NCBI GenBank assembly: GCA_934716995.1
Contig: CAKUYO010000002.1
Coordinates: forward strand, 124,001-188,000
Length of the DNA: 64,000 bases
Direction of reading: 5' to 3'
From: an uncultured Bacteroidales bacterium
GTDB taxonomy: Bacteria > Bacteroidota > Bacteroidia > Bacteroidales > Paludibacteraceae
The number at the start of each line of letters is the position of its first letter. Position 1 is the first letter of the stretch. The position numbers and the translations under genes are program-made. The notes beneath the pieces were generated by a model, which saw nothing but the letters and a program-made list of their open reading frames with translations, ran no database searches and was not told where the DNA came from. This document shows positions 16,521-25,903 of the stretch, one piece after another.

Positions 16521-16925
16521 CACGCTGGTGTGGAAGAACGGCTCAAAGAATTTGTCCACCGCCGTGCGGACGGCATCGTTGATGATAAAACTCTGCACGA
16601 GGGTGATATTGTCGCCCTCTACGGCATAGCGTGAGGACAGGAAAATCGGGTAACTCTCACCTTTCGACATATCGTTTGCCCAATGCATCGGTTGCAGGTT
16701 TACCACATCATTCACGGCTTCTTCCGGCACGTTGTGTCTCTCGAGCAGACTGCGGGGGCAGATATGGTCGATTACCCAACCGAAGTTATTGTTCTTGTCG
16801 CCGTATTTGTCGCGTGTTATCCATGCGCCACACGCATCCTGGCGGAACTTGGCGGGATCATATCCTTCTACGATACGGCCTTTTTCCCAAACCACTTCAA
16901 TAATGTCTTTGCTAAACTCTTGCAT
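16515..16925 (-). CDS. HNH-endonuclease-like protein
   Basis: A 136-residue protein. The central segment has the HNH order: ACGAWITR, then WVIDHICPRS (Asp-His pair), then NDVVNLQPMHWANDMSKGE (Asn, then Asn with a following Lys). The zinc-binding Cys pairs of many HNH proteins are absent; one Cys sits before the motif and one after the His. It likely cuts or nicks nucleic acid with a metal ion, but HNH-like proteins without proven activity are common. It stands alone between converging and diverging neighbours and has its own promoter. Whether it belongs functionally to the channel/GIY-YIG cluster at its left is unknown. Confidence 0.7.
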   Translation of the reverse strand: MQEFSKDIIEVVWEKGRIVEGYDPAKFRQDACGAWITRDKYGDKNNNFGWVIDHICPRSLLERHNVPEEAVNDVVNLQPMHWANDMSKGESYPIFLSSRYAVEGDNITLVQSFIINDAVRTAVDKFFEPFFHTSVE

Positions 16926-16990
16926 ACGGTTAAGTTTTTAATGGATTAAACAATCAAATGGTAATAGACGAAGCACATTGTCTTCTGCTG

Positions 16991-17021
16991 CAAAAGTAGG
17001 TCAAAAATACGATATATACAA
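16991..17021 (-). promoter_or_regulatory. Promoter of the HNH-like gene
   Basis: Read on the - strand: TTG (17019-17021), a 20-nt spacer, TACTTTTG (16991-16998). The ATG at 16925 lies about 60 nt beyond the expected start point. Confidence 0.65.
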
Positions 17022-17145
17022 GTTTTGAACCTTATTTTTCATTCTTTTTATCATTTGCCAATCCTATATAGCATTTTTCCCCGCTTGCCCACCGGGTAAC
17101 CCGATAGTATGCAAAAATTATACAGAATATGCTTTACCTGCGCCG

Positions 17146-17194
17146 TAATACCGATTACGTAGAAAAGACGTAGAAAGGACGTAGAAAGAATGGG
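17146..17194. repeat. 49-bp block with 11-bp period, perfect inverted copy at 53889-53937
   Basis: ACGTAGAAAAG, ACGTAGAAAGG and ACGTAGAAAGA repeat at 11 bases. The 49 bases are, by direct reading, the exact reverse complement of 53889-53937, 36 kb away. It is non-coding. Confidence 0.9.
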
Positions 17195-17230
17195 TGTTTA
17201 CTAAGAGTTTAAGTGTATATTTATGCACCG

Positions 17231-17258
17231 ATTATGCATTGTACATTATGCATTGTAC
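17231..17258. repeat. 7-bp repeat array in the dxs upstream spacer
   Basis: ATTATGC, ATTGTAC, ATTATGC and ATTGTAC run in tandem just before the dxs promoter, which starts at 17267. Confidence 0.7.
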
Positions 17259-17266
17259 TTTCCCCC

Positions 17267-17297
17267 TTGTGTATATCGGAAATAAGTTGTAACTTTG
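17267..17297 (+). promoter_or_regulatory. Promoter of dxs
   Basis: TTG 17267-17269, a 20-nt spacer and TAACTTTG 17290-17297. A TTG at 17295 would be a start for a longer frame, but it lies inside the -7 box, so the ATG at 17316 is preferred. Confidence 0.8.
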
Positions 17298-17315
17298 CGA
17301 ACTTTAATCACAGAC

Positions 17316-19214
17316 ATGGCAGAAACAACTGAACATAGCAACACCTATCCCTATTTAAGCAAGATTGATTCGCCTGCGGACTTGAAGAAACTCCCCATTG
17401 AAGCCCTACCCGCAGTATGCGATGAGTTGCGCCGTTTTATCATAGAGGAACTGAGCCACAATCCCGGACATCTGGCATCATCGTTAGGCAGTATCGAACT
17501 GACCGTCGCACTCCACTACGTATTCAATACCCCGTCGGACAAACTGGTATGGGACGTGGGGCATCAGGCATACGCCCACAAGATACTGACGGGTCGCCGC
17601 GACCGTTTCCATACCAACCGTCAGTTCAAAGGTCTGGCTCCTTTCCCCACCCCCGCGGAAAGCGAGTACGATGCGTTTGTGGCAGGGCATGCGAGCAACT
17701 CTATCTCGGCGGCATTGGGTATCGACATCGCCGCCGGGATGAAGCACGAGAACAAGAACGTGGTGGCAATCATCGGCGACGGGGCGATGACGGGCGGACT
17801 GGCTTTCGAGGGACTGAACAACACCTCGATGGACAAGAACAACCTGCTCATTATCCTCAACGACAACAACATGGCGATTGACCCTATCCACGGCGGTTTC
17901 ACCCAGTATCTGCTTGACCTGACCACCAGTGCCCGATACAACAAATGGCGATGGAACCTGTACCGTCTGGCGGCGAAACTGCACCTCATTGATGACAAAA
18001 AGAAACAGCGCGTCCTGCGGCAGGGCAACAGTCTCAAGGCCATCCTGTCGCACCAGCCGAGCAATATCTTCCAAGGGCTGAATATCCGCTATTTCGGACC
18101 AGCCGACGGGCATGATGTGATTTCACTCGTGCGTATCCTCTCCGAGATAAAGAACCACCGAGGACCCAAAGTGCTGCATATCATCACCAAGAAAGGCAAA
18201 GGCTACGCCCCCGCGGAGAACGACCAGACCGTCTGGCATGCGCCCGGCGAGTTCAATGCCGCTACAGGGGAACGCACGCCCAAGGCACAAGCCGCAGCAC
18301 CGCTCTGGCAGGATGTGTTCGGCGAACAACTGCTGGCACTCGCCCGGCAAAACGAAGCGATTGTGGGGGTTACGCCGGCTATGCCGAGCGGCTGCTCTAT
18401 GACGATTATGCAGAAAGAGATGCCCTCCCGCGTGTTCGATGTAGGGATCGCCGAGGGGCATGCCGTTACTTTCTCGGCGGGTATGGCGAAAGAGGGACTG
18501 CTACCGTATTGCAATATCTACTCGTCGTTTATGCAGCGGGCTTATGACAACATCATACACGATGTGGCTTTGCCCAATCTGCACGTGATATTGTGTATCG
18601 ACCGTGCCGGCATTGTCGGCAACGACGGTGCCACCCACCACGGACTGTTGGATATGGCGTACCTGCGCCCCGTGCCGAACATCTCCATTTGCGCCCCGCG
18701 CGTGGCGGAAGACCTGCGCGAGATGATGACGCTGGCGCAGACCCTGACCGGTCCCGTGGCTATCCGTTACCCCCGCGGCAGGAGCGTCCTCGAAGAGCAG
18801 CATACGCCCGTGGAATACGGCAAAGGTATCTGCCTGCAAGAGGGAAAATACCTCGCGGTGCTGTCGATCGGAGCCATAGGCAATACCGTGCAAGAGGCAC
18901 TCGGAAGCCTGCCCAACGGTGCAGAGATCGGGCACTACGATATGCGCTGGCTCAAGCCGTTGGACGAGGAACTGCTTACCGCCGTGGCAAAGCGTTATCG
19001 GACTATCATCACCGCCGAGGACGGAATGATCAGCGGCGGACTCGGTTCGGCAGTGCTGGAATGGATGTCCGACCACGGCTATTCGCCGCGTATTGTCCGC
19101 ATCGGCGTCCGCGACCGGTTTGTGGAGCACGGCAGTACCGCCGAACTCAACCATTTGCTGGGTCTCGATGCCGAAGGCATTGCCAAAACGATCAGCGAGA
19201 ATTGCCATTCATAA
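17316..19214 (+). CDS. dxs: 1-deoxy-D-xylulose-5-phosphate synthase
   Basis: Joins pyruvate and glyceraldehyde 3-phosphate to give DXP, the first step of the MEP isoprenoid pathway and a source for thiamine and pyridoxal. It has 632 residues, normal length. Visible motifs are SSLGSIELTVALHYVF, WDVGHQAYAHKILTGR, the thiamine diphosphate site GDGAMTGGLAFEGLNN, DRAGIVGNDGATHHG and AEDGMISGGLGSAVLEW. The cytosolic enzyme works as a dimer. It is followed after a 48-base 7-bp repeat array by trkA and trkH; I recall the same order in other Bacteroidales, so the link is probably operonic rather than functional. Confidence 0.96.
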   Translation: MAETTEHSNTYPYLSKIDSPADLKKLPIEALPAVCDELRRFIIEELSHNPGHLASSLGSIELTVALHYVFNTPSDKLVWDVGHQAYAHKILTGRRDRFHTNRQFKGLAPFPTPAESEYDAFVAGHASNSISAALGIDIAAGMKHENKNVVAIIGDGAMTGGLAFEGLNNTSMDKNNLLIILNDNNMAIDPIHGGFTQYLLDLTTSARYNKWRWNLYRLAAKLHLIDDKKKQRVLRQGNSLKAILSHQPSNIFQGLNIRYFGPADGHDVISLVRILSEIKNHRGPKVLHIITKKGKGYAPAENDQTVWHAPGEFNAATGERTPKAQAAAPLWQDVFGEQLLALARQNEAIVGVTPAMPSGCSMTIMQKEMPSRVFDVGIAEGHAVTFSAGMAKEGLLPYCNIYSSFMQRAYDNIIHDVALPNLHVILCIDRAGIVGNDGATHHGLLDMAYLRPVPNISICAPRVAEDLREMMTLAQTLTGPVAIRYPRGRSVLEEQHTPVEYGKGICLQEGKYLAVLSIGAIGNTVQEALGSLPNGAEIGHYDMRWLKPLDEELLTAVAKRYRTIITAEDGMISGGLGSAVLEWMSDHGYSPRIVRIGVRDRFVEHGSTAELNHLLGLDAEGIAKTISENCHS

Positions 19215-19262
19215 TTCATAATTCATAATTTATAATTCATAATTAATAATTCATAATTAACT
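19207..19262. repeat. 7-bp repeat array between dxs and trkA
   Basis: ATTCATA, ATTCATA, ATTTATA, ATTCATA, ATTAATA and ATTCATA run in exact 7-base steps. The array begins within the last codons of dxs and ends at the ATG of trkA, filling the whole spacer. Confidence 0.85.
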
Positions 19263-20600
19263 ATGCGTGTTATCATTGCCGGTGCAGGGGAAGTGGGAAC
19301 CCACTTGGCGAAACTCCTGTCGCAAGAGGATATGGAGATTAGTCTGATGGACGAGAGCAGGGAAAGGCTCGGGCTGCTCGATTCCAACTATGATATGCTT
19401 ACCAAGGTAGGCAGCCCTACTTCTATCCATGACCTGCAGAATATCGGTGTCAGGAACGTGGACCTGTTTATCTCCGTTACCCCCCACGAGACGGAGAATA
19501 TCACTTCCTGCCTGATAGCCAACCGCTTGGGTGCCAAGCGCACACTGGCACGCATAGACAACTACGAGTATCTGCTCCCCGAGAACCGCAAGATATTCGA
19601 AGATATGGGTCTCAACCATCTCATCTACCCCGAGGTGCTGGCAGCCAACGAGATAGAGGAGTCGCTGCGCACCAACTGGATGCGTTTCCACCTGTCGCTC
19701 TGCGACGGGGCGTTGGAGTTGTGCGTCGTCAAAGTGCGTGAGGGGGCTGCCGTAGTGAACAAAGCCTTCAGTTCGGGTATCTACAGCCACGGGCGTTTCC
19801 GTATAGTGGCTATCAAGCGCGAGAGCGAGACCATCATTCCGCGCGGTAACGACCAAGTGCTGGCAGGCGATGTGGTATATGTAGTTTGCAATGCAGAAGA
19901 GATGGATTTTCTGCGTGAGCAACTCGGCAAGACCAAGGGCGAAATCAAGAATGTGATCTTCTTCGGCGGTTCGCGTATCGCCCGCAAAGCCGCCTTGGCA
20001 CTTACAGAGAAAGGTCTCAGTATAAAGATATTGGAGAAAAACAGGGAGGTATGCGACCAACTCTCCGACAAACTGCCCCATGCGCTGATTATCAACGCCG
20101 ACGGGTCGGATATGTCGGTGCTCAAAGAGGAGGGCATACAGGACGCCGATGCGTTTGTGGCAGTAACGGAGAGCAGCGAGGCGAACATCTTTGCCTGCCT
20201 TGCCGCCAAGCGTTTCGGCGTAGGCAAGACCATCGCCGAGGTGGAGAATATCGACTATATCCCTATGGCGGAAGCACTTGACATCGGTACGGTGCTCAAC
20301 AAAAAGACCATTGCCGCATCGTACATCTACCAGATGCTGCTCGATGCCAGTGTGCTCAATATCCACAACCTGACCAGTGCCGATGCCGAGATTGTGGTGT
20401 TTATTGCCAAAGAGGGTAGCCGTATCACGCATAGCAAGATACGCGATATGCAACTGCCCGAAGATACCAATATCGGTGCCATCGTCCGTGCCGGCGAAGG
20501 TGTATTGGTGAACGGCGAGACACAAATCGTAACCAACGACCAGGTGATCGTATTCTGCAAGAAACATGTCTTGCGCCACTTGGAACGATTCTTCAAGTAA
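19263..20600 (+). CDS. trkA: Trk potassium uptake regulatory protein TrkA
   Basis: The cytosolic NAD(H)-binding gating ring of the Trk potassium transporter. It has 445 residues with two full RCK units: the first Rossmann domain starts MRVIIAGAGEVGTHLAKLL (GxGxxG), then a TrkA-C domain at about 140-220; the second starts NVIFFGGSRIARKAAL at about 230, then TrkA-C at about 370-445. The stop is three bases before the trkH ATG, giving tight coupling. The second Rossmann motif is GGSRIA rather than GxGxxG, which is common in the second half of TrkA. Confidence 0.94.
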   Translation: MRVIIAGAGEVGTHLAKLLSQEDMEISLMDESRERLGLLDSNYDMLTKVGSPTSIHDLQNIGVRNVDLFISVTPHETENITSCLIANRLGAKRTLARIDNYEYLLPENRKIFEDMGLNHLIYPEVLAANEIEESLRTNWMRFHLSLCDGALELCVVKVREGAAVVNKAFSSGIYSHGRFRIVAIKRESETIIPRGNDQVLAGDVVYVVCNAEEMDFLREQLGKTKGEIKNVIFFGGSRIARKAALALTEKGLSIKILEKNREVCDQLSDKLPHALIINADGSDMSVLKEEGIQDADAFVAVTESSEANIFACLAAKRFGVGKTIAEVENIDYIPMAEALDIGTVLNKKTIAASYIYQMLLDASVLNIHNLTSADAEIVVFIAKEGSRITHSKIRDMQLPEDTNIGAIVRAGEGVLVNGETQIVTNDQVIVFCKKHVLRHLERFFK

Positions 20601-20603
20601 GTT

Positions 20604-22106
20604 ATGACCCGTACATTTAATTGGCGATTAGTATTCAAGACAATGGGAGTGTTGCTCTGTATAGAGGCGCTCTTTATGCTTGTCCCCACTTTTACCTCTT
20701 TCGGGTTTGGCGATCCTGATACAGGGGCATTCCTCGTATCTACGATACTTACGCTATTGGGTGGTTTACTGCTGTGCATCTGCGGACGCAATGCAACCAA
20801 GCACGTGGGCGAACGCGAAGGCTATTTTATTGTCGCCACCGTATGGATAGTCTATTCCGTCTTCGGAATGCTCCCATTCTGGCTAAGCGGGGCAATGACC
20901 ACCGTTACCGACTGCTGGTTTGAGACGATGTCGGGTCTCACCACCACGGGCGCAACCGTAATACCGGATGTAGAAACAATGACCCACGGCATATTGCTAT
21001 GGCGTGCGCTGAGCCAGTGGCTGGGTGGTATGGGTATCATTGTTTTGAGCGTGGCGATACTGCCGATGTTCGGATTGGGCGGTATGCAGTTGTACGCCGC
21101 AGAAGCTACCGGGGTGAGTTACGAGAAACTATCGCCGCGTATAGCCGATACAGCCAAACATATGTGGGGTACGTATATACTCCTGACGCTGGCGGAAACG
21201 GGTATCCTGTGGCTGCTCGGGATGGACGGATTCGACTCGGTGTGCCACTCGATGTCCACCGTTGCTACAGGCGGTTTTTCAACCAAGAATGCCAGTATCA
21301 TCAACTATTCGCCTGCAATCCAGTACACCATTGCCGTTTTTATGTTCCTGTCGGGTATCAATTTCACACAACTGATCTACCTTTTCCGCGGTAAGCCGTC
21401 GCGCCTGCTGCACGACGAAGAGACACGTTGGTATGCCGGAGCAGTAGGGCTATGCACTTTAGTACTGGGTACAGGGCTCTTTTTACATTATAATTTCATA
21501 GAGCCTGTACCTAATCAGTTTGTCGTTGATGCCGATTTTTTTGCCGATGCAGAGCGTGCCGTCCGCAAGAGTTTCTTTACTGTTGCTTCTGCAATGACCT
21601 CTACAGGATTTGCGGCAAGTGACTATATGTCCTGGTCACGATTGTTTTGGGTAATGGTCTTCTTTATGATGTTTACCGGTGCATCGTCGGGTAGTACGTC
21701 AGGCGGCATCAAATGGGTGCGTATCGGGATTTTTGCAAAGAGTGCTCTCACGGAACTGAAACGCCGTATTCATCCCAATGCCGTGTTGCCGGTGCGTTTC
21801 AACGGGCATACAGTTTCGGAACAGACAATCAGTAATGTGATGGCGTTTATGTTCTTCTACATTATGATTATTGTGCTGACCGTACTTATATTCTGCGCCA
21901 CGGGCGTACCTTTCGATGAAGCCATCGGCACTGCCGTGTCGGGTATCGGCAATGTGGGTGTAAGTATCGGCAGTTTCGGTCCTGCGGGTACATACGCCGA
22001 TTTCCCGATTATTGCCAAATGGACAATGACCATCGTTATGCTCATCGGGCGTCTGGAGATTTTCACCGTGCTGTTGCTTTTCACCAAAGCCCTCTGGCAG
22101 AAATAA
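20604..22106 (+). CDS. trkH: Trk potassium uptake membrane subunit TrkH
   Basis: An inner-membrane K+ translocating subunit of 500 residues with about ten membrane segments and four pore-loop repeats. Filter-type motifs are visible: MSGLTTTGATV, MSTVATGGFSTK, SAMTSTGFAASD and AVSGIGNVGVSIG. It works with TrkA encoded directly upstream. With the two voltage-gated channels at 6221 and 15643, this window carries three cation channels or transporters. Confidence 0.94.
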   Translation: MTRTFNWRLVFKTMGVLLCIEALFMLVPTFTSFGFGDPDTGAFLVSTILTLLGGLLLCICGRNATKHVGEREGYFIVATVWIVYSVFGMLPFWLSGAMTTVTDCWFETMSGLTTTGATVIPDVETMTHGILLWRALSQWLGGMGIIVLSVAILPMFGLGGMQLYAAEATGVSYEKLSPRIADTAKHMWGTYILLTLAETGILWLLGMDGFDSVCHSMSTVATGGFSTKNASIINYSPAIQYTIAVFMFLSGINFTQLIYLFRGKPSRLLHDEETRWYAGAVGLCTLVLGTGLFLHYNFIEPVPNQFVVDADFFADAERAVRKSFFTVASAMTSTGFAASDYMSWSRLFWVMVFFMMFTGASSGSTSGGIKWVRIGIFAKSALTELKRRIHPNAVLPVRFNGHTVSEQTISNVMAFMFFYIMIIVLTVLIFCATGVPFDEAIGTAVSGIGNVGVSIGSFGPAGTYADFPIIAKWTMTIVMLIGRLEIFTVLLLFTKALWQK

Positions 22107-22209
22107 GGGCGAGTTTCATACACCTATAAAACCCAACCGACAAAACCCGTCTTGCGGCACAACCGGCATCCCACTGTGCGCTGCATTGTTACAAAAACGG
22201 ACAAAGCAT

Positions 22210-22286
22210 CCTATAACTATCCTATAACGAATCACCTATCAATCACCTATCAATCACCTATACCTTCTATACACTTTCTATACACA
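22210..22286. repeat. Three adjacent period-11 arrays of different sequence
   Basis: CCTATAACTAT x2 (22210-22231), AATCACCTATC x3 (22230-22262) and TTCTATACACT x2 (22265-22286). Each steps by exactly 11 bases, although the three units are unrelated. They lie between trkH and the terminator at 22304. Confidence 0.85.
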
Positions 22287-22303
22287 GGAATTAGGGAAAT
22301 AAA

Positions 22304-22342
22304 AAGAGACTGTCCTACTATAATTTTGTAAGACAGTCTCTT
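22304..22342 (-). terminator. Terminator at the 3' end of the long rha/Sus operon
   Basis: AAGAGACTGTC pairs perfectly with GACAGTCTCTT. On the - strand the hairpin is followed by TTTTATTT, so it mainly serves the operon ending at 22371; it may also act on trkH. Confidence 0.85.
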
Positions 22343-22370
22343 AGTTCTCTCTATACAGGAGATGGATACG

Positions 22371-23750
22371 CTAATAGATTACGGGTACACCCAACAGATT
22401 ATAAGTTTTGCCGTTGCGTTGAATTAAGACCTCACCATTGTACAATACTTTGCGCGTTTGCGGATTGGCGGCGGATACACTATGTAGAGCCGTCGGAGCC
22501 GAGTTCAGGCAAAACCAGTTGAAATAGAACATACGGGAAGCACTGTATATTTTGAGCGTATGCTTGCCGGCGGGAAGAACGATGGGGAAGTCTTCTTCGC
22601 CCCACGTGGAGAAATCGCCGGTGGCTGCGGGTTTGATAGTGGAGACAAGGACATCATCCATATACAGACGCACTTCAGCCCCCGCTTTGGTAGCCCAACG
22701 GGGGTGGAAATAGTAGGTGCCTGCTGCGGGTATCTCCACCAAATAGGATGCCGATTTGCCGCTTTCGAAATCGCGTATCATCAGTGTGCTGTCGTCGGAG
22801 GACGGGCGCACCGTACAACCTGTTTGCGTAATAAAGTGTTCGGCTTCGATACGGGTATCCGTTTGATGATAATAGGTGGTGTCGAAGGCGGACAACTGGG
22901 TATATACCTTGCCCAATGTAGTAAGTTTGCCCTGCCCCGGTGCTACAAGGTTGGCATGGCGTGCCATACCGTAACTCATAAACCATGCATAGCGGAACAC
23001 ATTCGGGTTCTTCTCCAAAGATTCCAGTTCGGAGGTGATAAAATTGATATGCGCCGTGGTGTCGGCAGTGCCGCCTGCGTTGTAGTTGAACTCGGTGAGC
23101 CACACCTGACGGTTTCCGTGCTCGGCGGAAAGGCGGTCGATATAGGGTTTGTACGCCCCTGTAGGCATATAGAGGTGCAGTCCGAGATAGTCCACGCGGC
23201 AATCGGGGCACGCCTCAAAGAAGGCGTTGTAGTAGTCAAAGGGGTCGGCATAGCAGACTAGTTTGCCATCAATGGTATCGCAACAGGTGGCATCCGCTGC
23301 CGCAAAATTGACGGCGGGTCCGACTATCTGGAGGTTGAAACGGTCGGCGATTTCCTCTATCTCGTGCCATTTGGCAGCCGCCTGACGGGGCGACATATTC
23401 GCCTGCGTACTGAAATTGGGTTCGTTGTAGCCCAAGATATAGCGGATATTCGGATGCTGCTCGAGATAGGCGATGAGGTCGGCTTGATAGTTTTCCTGTC
23501 CCCAGCCCCAAATCATCGGTACATAGTCCATGCCGGTGTCCTCAAAGTCATTTTGGAGGATATTGGGGGCTTTGTACGACCAGTTGTAGAACCACGAGCA
23601 GCCCGCATCCAACGCTTCGAAATTCTCACGATATGCCATCTCGTTGGTACAGAAGCCTCGCTTGGCAGAAAGGTGTTGTGCCCACCCTGTACCACAAGCG
23701 GCACAGAGCAGGCACAGAGTAAGTGCGTAAGAGCGCAAAGGACGAGTCAT
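22371..23750 (-). CDS. Secreted GH128-type glycoside hydrolase with C-terminal carbohydrate-binding module
   Basis: A 459-residue protein with a signal peptide (MTRPLRSYALTLCLLCAACG, then GWAQ). Residues 30-285 match the GH128 / glycosyl hydrolase catalytic core fold: KRGFC, WFYNWSY, YVPMIWGWG, ILGYNEPNFSTQANMSP (acid/base Glu), VDYLGLHLY and VWLTEFNY (nucleophile Glu), YAWFMSYG. Characterised GH128 enzymes cleave beta-1,3-glucan. Residues 300-415 are a beta-sandwich like CBM6 (RIEAEHF, YLVEIPAAGTY, GKHTLKIY). The last 25 residues carry the tail NGxxxIxRxGxxYNxxG seen in six other proteins here. It is the last gene of the operon and a paralogue of 24536. Confidence 0.85.
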   Translation of the reverse strand: MTRPLRSYALTLCLLCAACGTGWAQHLSAKRGFCTNEMAYRENFEALDAGCSWFYNWSYKAPNILQNDFEDTGMDYVPMIWGWGQENYQADLIAYLEQHPNIRYILGYNEPNFSTQANMSPRQAAAKWHEIEEIADRFNLQIVGPAVNFAAADATCCDTIDGKLVCYADPFDYYNAFFEACPDCRVDYLGLHLYMPTGAYKPYIDRLSAEHGNRQVWLTEFNYNAGGTADTTAHINFITSELESLEKNPNVFRYAWFMSYGMARHANLVAPGQGKLTTLGKVYTQLSAFDTTYYHQTDTRIEAEHFITQTGCTVRPSSDDSTLMIRDFESGKSASYLVEIPAAGTYYFHPRWATKAGAEVRLYMDDVLVSTIKPAATGDFSTWGEEDFPIVLPAGKHTLKIYSASRMFYFNWFCLNSAPTALHSVSAANPQTRKVLYNGEVLIQRNGKTYNLLGVPVIY

Positions 23751-23770
23751 TATAATACAGATTATACGGA

Positions 23771-24523
23771 TTAGAGGGCTATGCCGAGTGCATTGTAGCG
23801 TGTGTTGCCACGATAAATGACAATCTGCCCGTCTTCGATAGTCTTTACGGCTTTCTGGGAATCAGCAGAGATGTTCTGTACCGGTGTGTCATTGGGGTCT
23901 CCGATGAACAGTTCAGCAAACGAAATTTTGCTTACGCCTTTGGTAAGGGTGTTGACATTGAGTTGGATAAACATCACGTTTGTTCCCGTGATGACGCCCG
24001 GTTTCCAGCCTTTGTCCATCATCTGATAGACAGGTATGGAGATTTGCTTCCACGTCTTGTTGTCGCGCTCGGCTTGTGAGAGCATCTCGTTGTTGATAGC
24101 CAAATCATATTTGGTATTGTCTGCGCCGACAATGGTGAGATTCACAGCCGTACCATCAGCATTATAGATGTTGGTTTTTACATAGAAACTGAGTACATCG
24201 TTCTCGGTAACCTTGGAGAGATCGATATTACATTTTTCATAGACAAAAGCCAAGCCGCCCCAACCGTCGTTCTCCGCGTCGGCAGTCATCTCGGTGTACA
24301 TAGCCCCGTTAGGACCAGCGTCGGCACCGGCAGCGATGTCCAAGGTGTTGGGTTTGGTTTCGCCGACATAGTCACGCTGCCAAATCCAGATGTTGTTGTA
24401 GGGCTGATAGGTGTACTGGTCTTGTTTGAGGAACTCATCGAAGATGAAATAGGTACGACCTTCTGCGAAGATGTTAGCACACATTGCTACGAGGAGCAAT
24501 GAAAGAAAAGAGATTTTTTTCAT
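23771..24523 (-). CDS. Secreted beta-sandwich protein with conserved C-terminal tail
   Basis: A 250-residue protein with a signal peptide (MKKISFLSLLLVAMCANIFA). The body looks like one beta-sandwich of the carbohydrate-binding type (WIWQRDYVG, GWGGLAFVYEKC, DVLSFYVKTNIY, WKQISIPVYQM, FIQLNVN). It has no catalytic residues that I can name. The C-terminus (KTIEDGQIVIYRGNTRYNALG) is the shared tail. It lies 12 bases after the 24536 gene and 20 before 22371, inside the operon between the two glucanases, so it probably binds the same glycan. Confidence 0.7.
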   Translation of the reverse strand: MKKISFLSLLLVAMCANIFAEGRTYFIFDEFLKQDQYTYQPYNNIWIWQRDYVGETKPNTLDIAAGADAGPNGAMYTEMTADAENDGWGGLAFVYEKCNIDLSKVTENDVLSFYVKTNIYNADGTAVNLTIVGADNTKYDLAINNEMLSQAERDNKTWKQISIPVYQMMDKGWKPGVITGTNVMFIQLNVNTLTKGVSKISFAELFIGDPNDTPVQNISADSQKAVKTIEDGQIVIYRGNTRYNALGIAL

Positions 24524-24535
24524 AATTGTATAAAG

Positions 24536-25897
24536 TTAATTGTTGTTTACTATTTGTCCGATGGCGTTATATGCCACGCCATTGCGGAGGATACGGAATT
24601 GCCCGTTTGGGGCAATCTCTTTACTATTTTCCAGACCATTCCTCGAGGTTAGCCCTGTAAGAACAGATGGAAGAGCAAGGGTGAGATAGTTGAAATCACA
24701 CGAGCCGTCCGTCAGACGGATACGCAGTGTATGTTTGCCGTCCGGCAGGGAGAGGGTGGTTTCCACGTCTTGCCACGTTGTCCAACCTCCCGTGGCGGGA
24801 ATGGTGAGAGCGGTTTGTTCTACACCATCTATATCAACGGCTATTTGCGTGGTCTGTTCGCCTGCGGTGCGGAGCGAGAGGCGGTAGTCATCTGTAGCGG
24901 GAATGTCTATCTGATAGTCCATACTGCTGCCTACGGAAGTATAACCGACAGATAGGTTGCCGTCGGTATCGGTACTCTCAACCAACGAGACATTCTGCAT
25001 ACGGACATAATGCTCCGCCTCAATACGCCCCACAGAGTGGTAGAATGTGGTGTCGTAGGACGACATATTGGCATATACATTGCCCAACAGGGATAGTTCG
25101 CCTGTATGGGAGGTCAGCAAATCGGGAAGGATACCTCCACGTGCCAAGAACCAAGCATAGCGGAAAATACGCGGATCTTGCTCCATCCAGTCAATCATAT
25201 CCACCATAAACGCCCGCTGCTCGTCGACCGTACCATTGTCGCCCATTCCGTTCTTATCCATATTGAACTCGGTGAGCCAGATAGGCTTGCGGAATTGGTT
25301 GTACAGTTGCTCGATACTGCCTTTGACGGCATCGCGGTTGCCCATATAGAAATGGACGGCGATATAGTCCACGCGGCAATCGGTACAGAGTGCAAAGAAA
25401 TCGCGCAACCAGTCATAAGGGCTGTTGTAGGTTGTGCCGTTCTCCTCCACGCAGTAGCCGCACCAGTTGGGTGCCGGCGAAACAAGTTTGAGACCGAACT
25501 CATCGGCAATGGCTTGCAAACCTCCCCAAGCCGCAGCCGCAGCGGAGGGAGTCATATTGGCTTGGTCGCGAAAGTTGGGTTCATTGAACGCCAGCAGGTA
25601 GTCCGTTTCCGGGTGCGCCGCGAGATAAGTACGCAGGTCAGCGGCATCGTATGTACCGTTCCACGCCATCGGTACAAACGCTACACCGTTGCCGAATGTG
25701 TCGTGCCAAGTGGATGTGCCCCAGCAATAGCCCCAACTGACGGCAGAAGAAAGTGCGGCAAAGTCGGCAGCACGCATCTTGCTTTGGTCGAAACCGATGC
25801 CGCGTTTCGGGCTACGAGTCTGCGCACTGAGCCATACACAAGGCATACAGCCCAAGGCACAAACAAGAAAAGACAATATGAAATGACGGGTAGACAT
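24536..25897 (-). CDS. Secreted GH128-type glycoside hydrolase with carbohydrate-binding module (second copy)
   Basis: A 453-residue protein with a signal peptide ending near WLSAQ. It has the same plan as 22371: KRGIGFDQSKM, WGYCWGTST, VPMAWNGTYD, LAFNEPNFRDQANMTP (acid/base Glu), VDYIAVHFYMG, IWLTEFNMDKNG (nucleophile Glu), YAWFLARGG. A CBM6-like domain follows at about 300-410 (RIEAEHYVRM, MDYQIDIPATDDY, GKHTLRIRLTDG) and then the shared tail (NGQFRILRNGVAYNAIG). The pair probably arose by duplication and has since diverged considerably, which may mean different chain lengths or linkages. The gap to the next gene upstream is 6 bases. Confidence 0.85.
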   Translation of the reverse strand: MSTRHFILSFLVCALGCMPCVWLSAQTRSPKRGIGFDQSKMRAADFAALSSAVSWGYCWGTSTWHDTFGNGVAFVPMAWNGTYDAADLRTYLAAHPETDYLLAFNEPNFRDQANMTPSAAAAAWGGLQAIADEFGLKLVSPAPNWCGYCVEENGTTYNSPYDWLRDFFALCTDCRVDYIAVHFYMGNRDAVKGSIEQLYNQFRKPIWLTEFNMDKNGMGDNGTVDEQRAFMVDMIDWMEQDPRIFRYAWFLARGGILPDLLTSHTGELSLLGNVYANMSSYDTTFYHSVGRIEAEHYVRMQNVSLVESTDTDGNLSVGYTSVGSSMDYQIDIPATDDYRLSLRTAGEQTTQIAVDIDGVEQTALTIPATGGWTTWQDVETTLSLPDGKHTLRIRLTDGSCDFNYLTLALPSVLTGLTSRNGLENSKEIAPNGQFRILRNGVAYNAIGQIVNNN

Positions 25898-25903
25898 TAT
25901 TTG

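Noticed and set aside
16515..16925. Homing or intron-borne HNH gene
   Set aside because: No intron or intein boundaries and no interrupted host gene are seen; it is a free-standing gene with its own promoter.
17295..17315. TTG start giving a longer dxs product
   Set aside because: The TTG is part of the TAACTTTG promoter box, so it cannot be in the transcript.
23771..24523. A degraded third glucanase
   Set aside because: The protein is complete with signal and tail and has its own beta-sandwich body; no GH128 motif remains.
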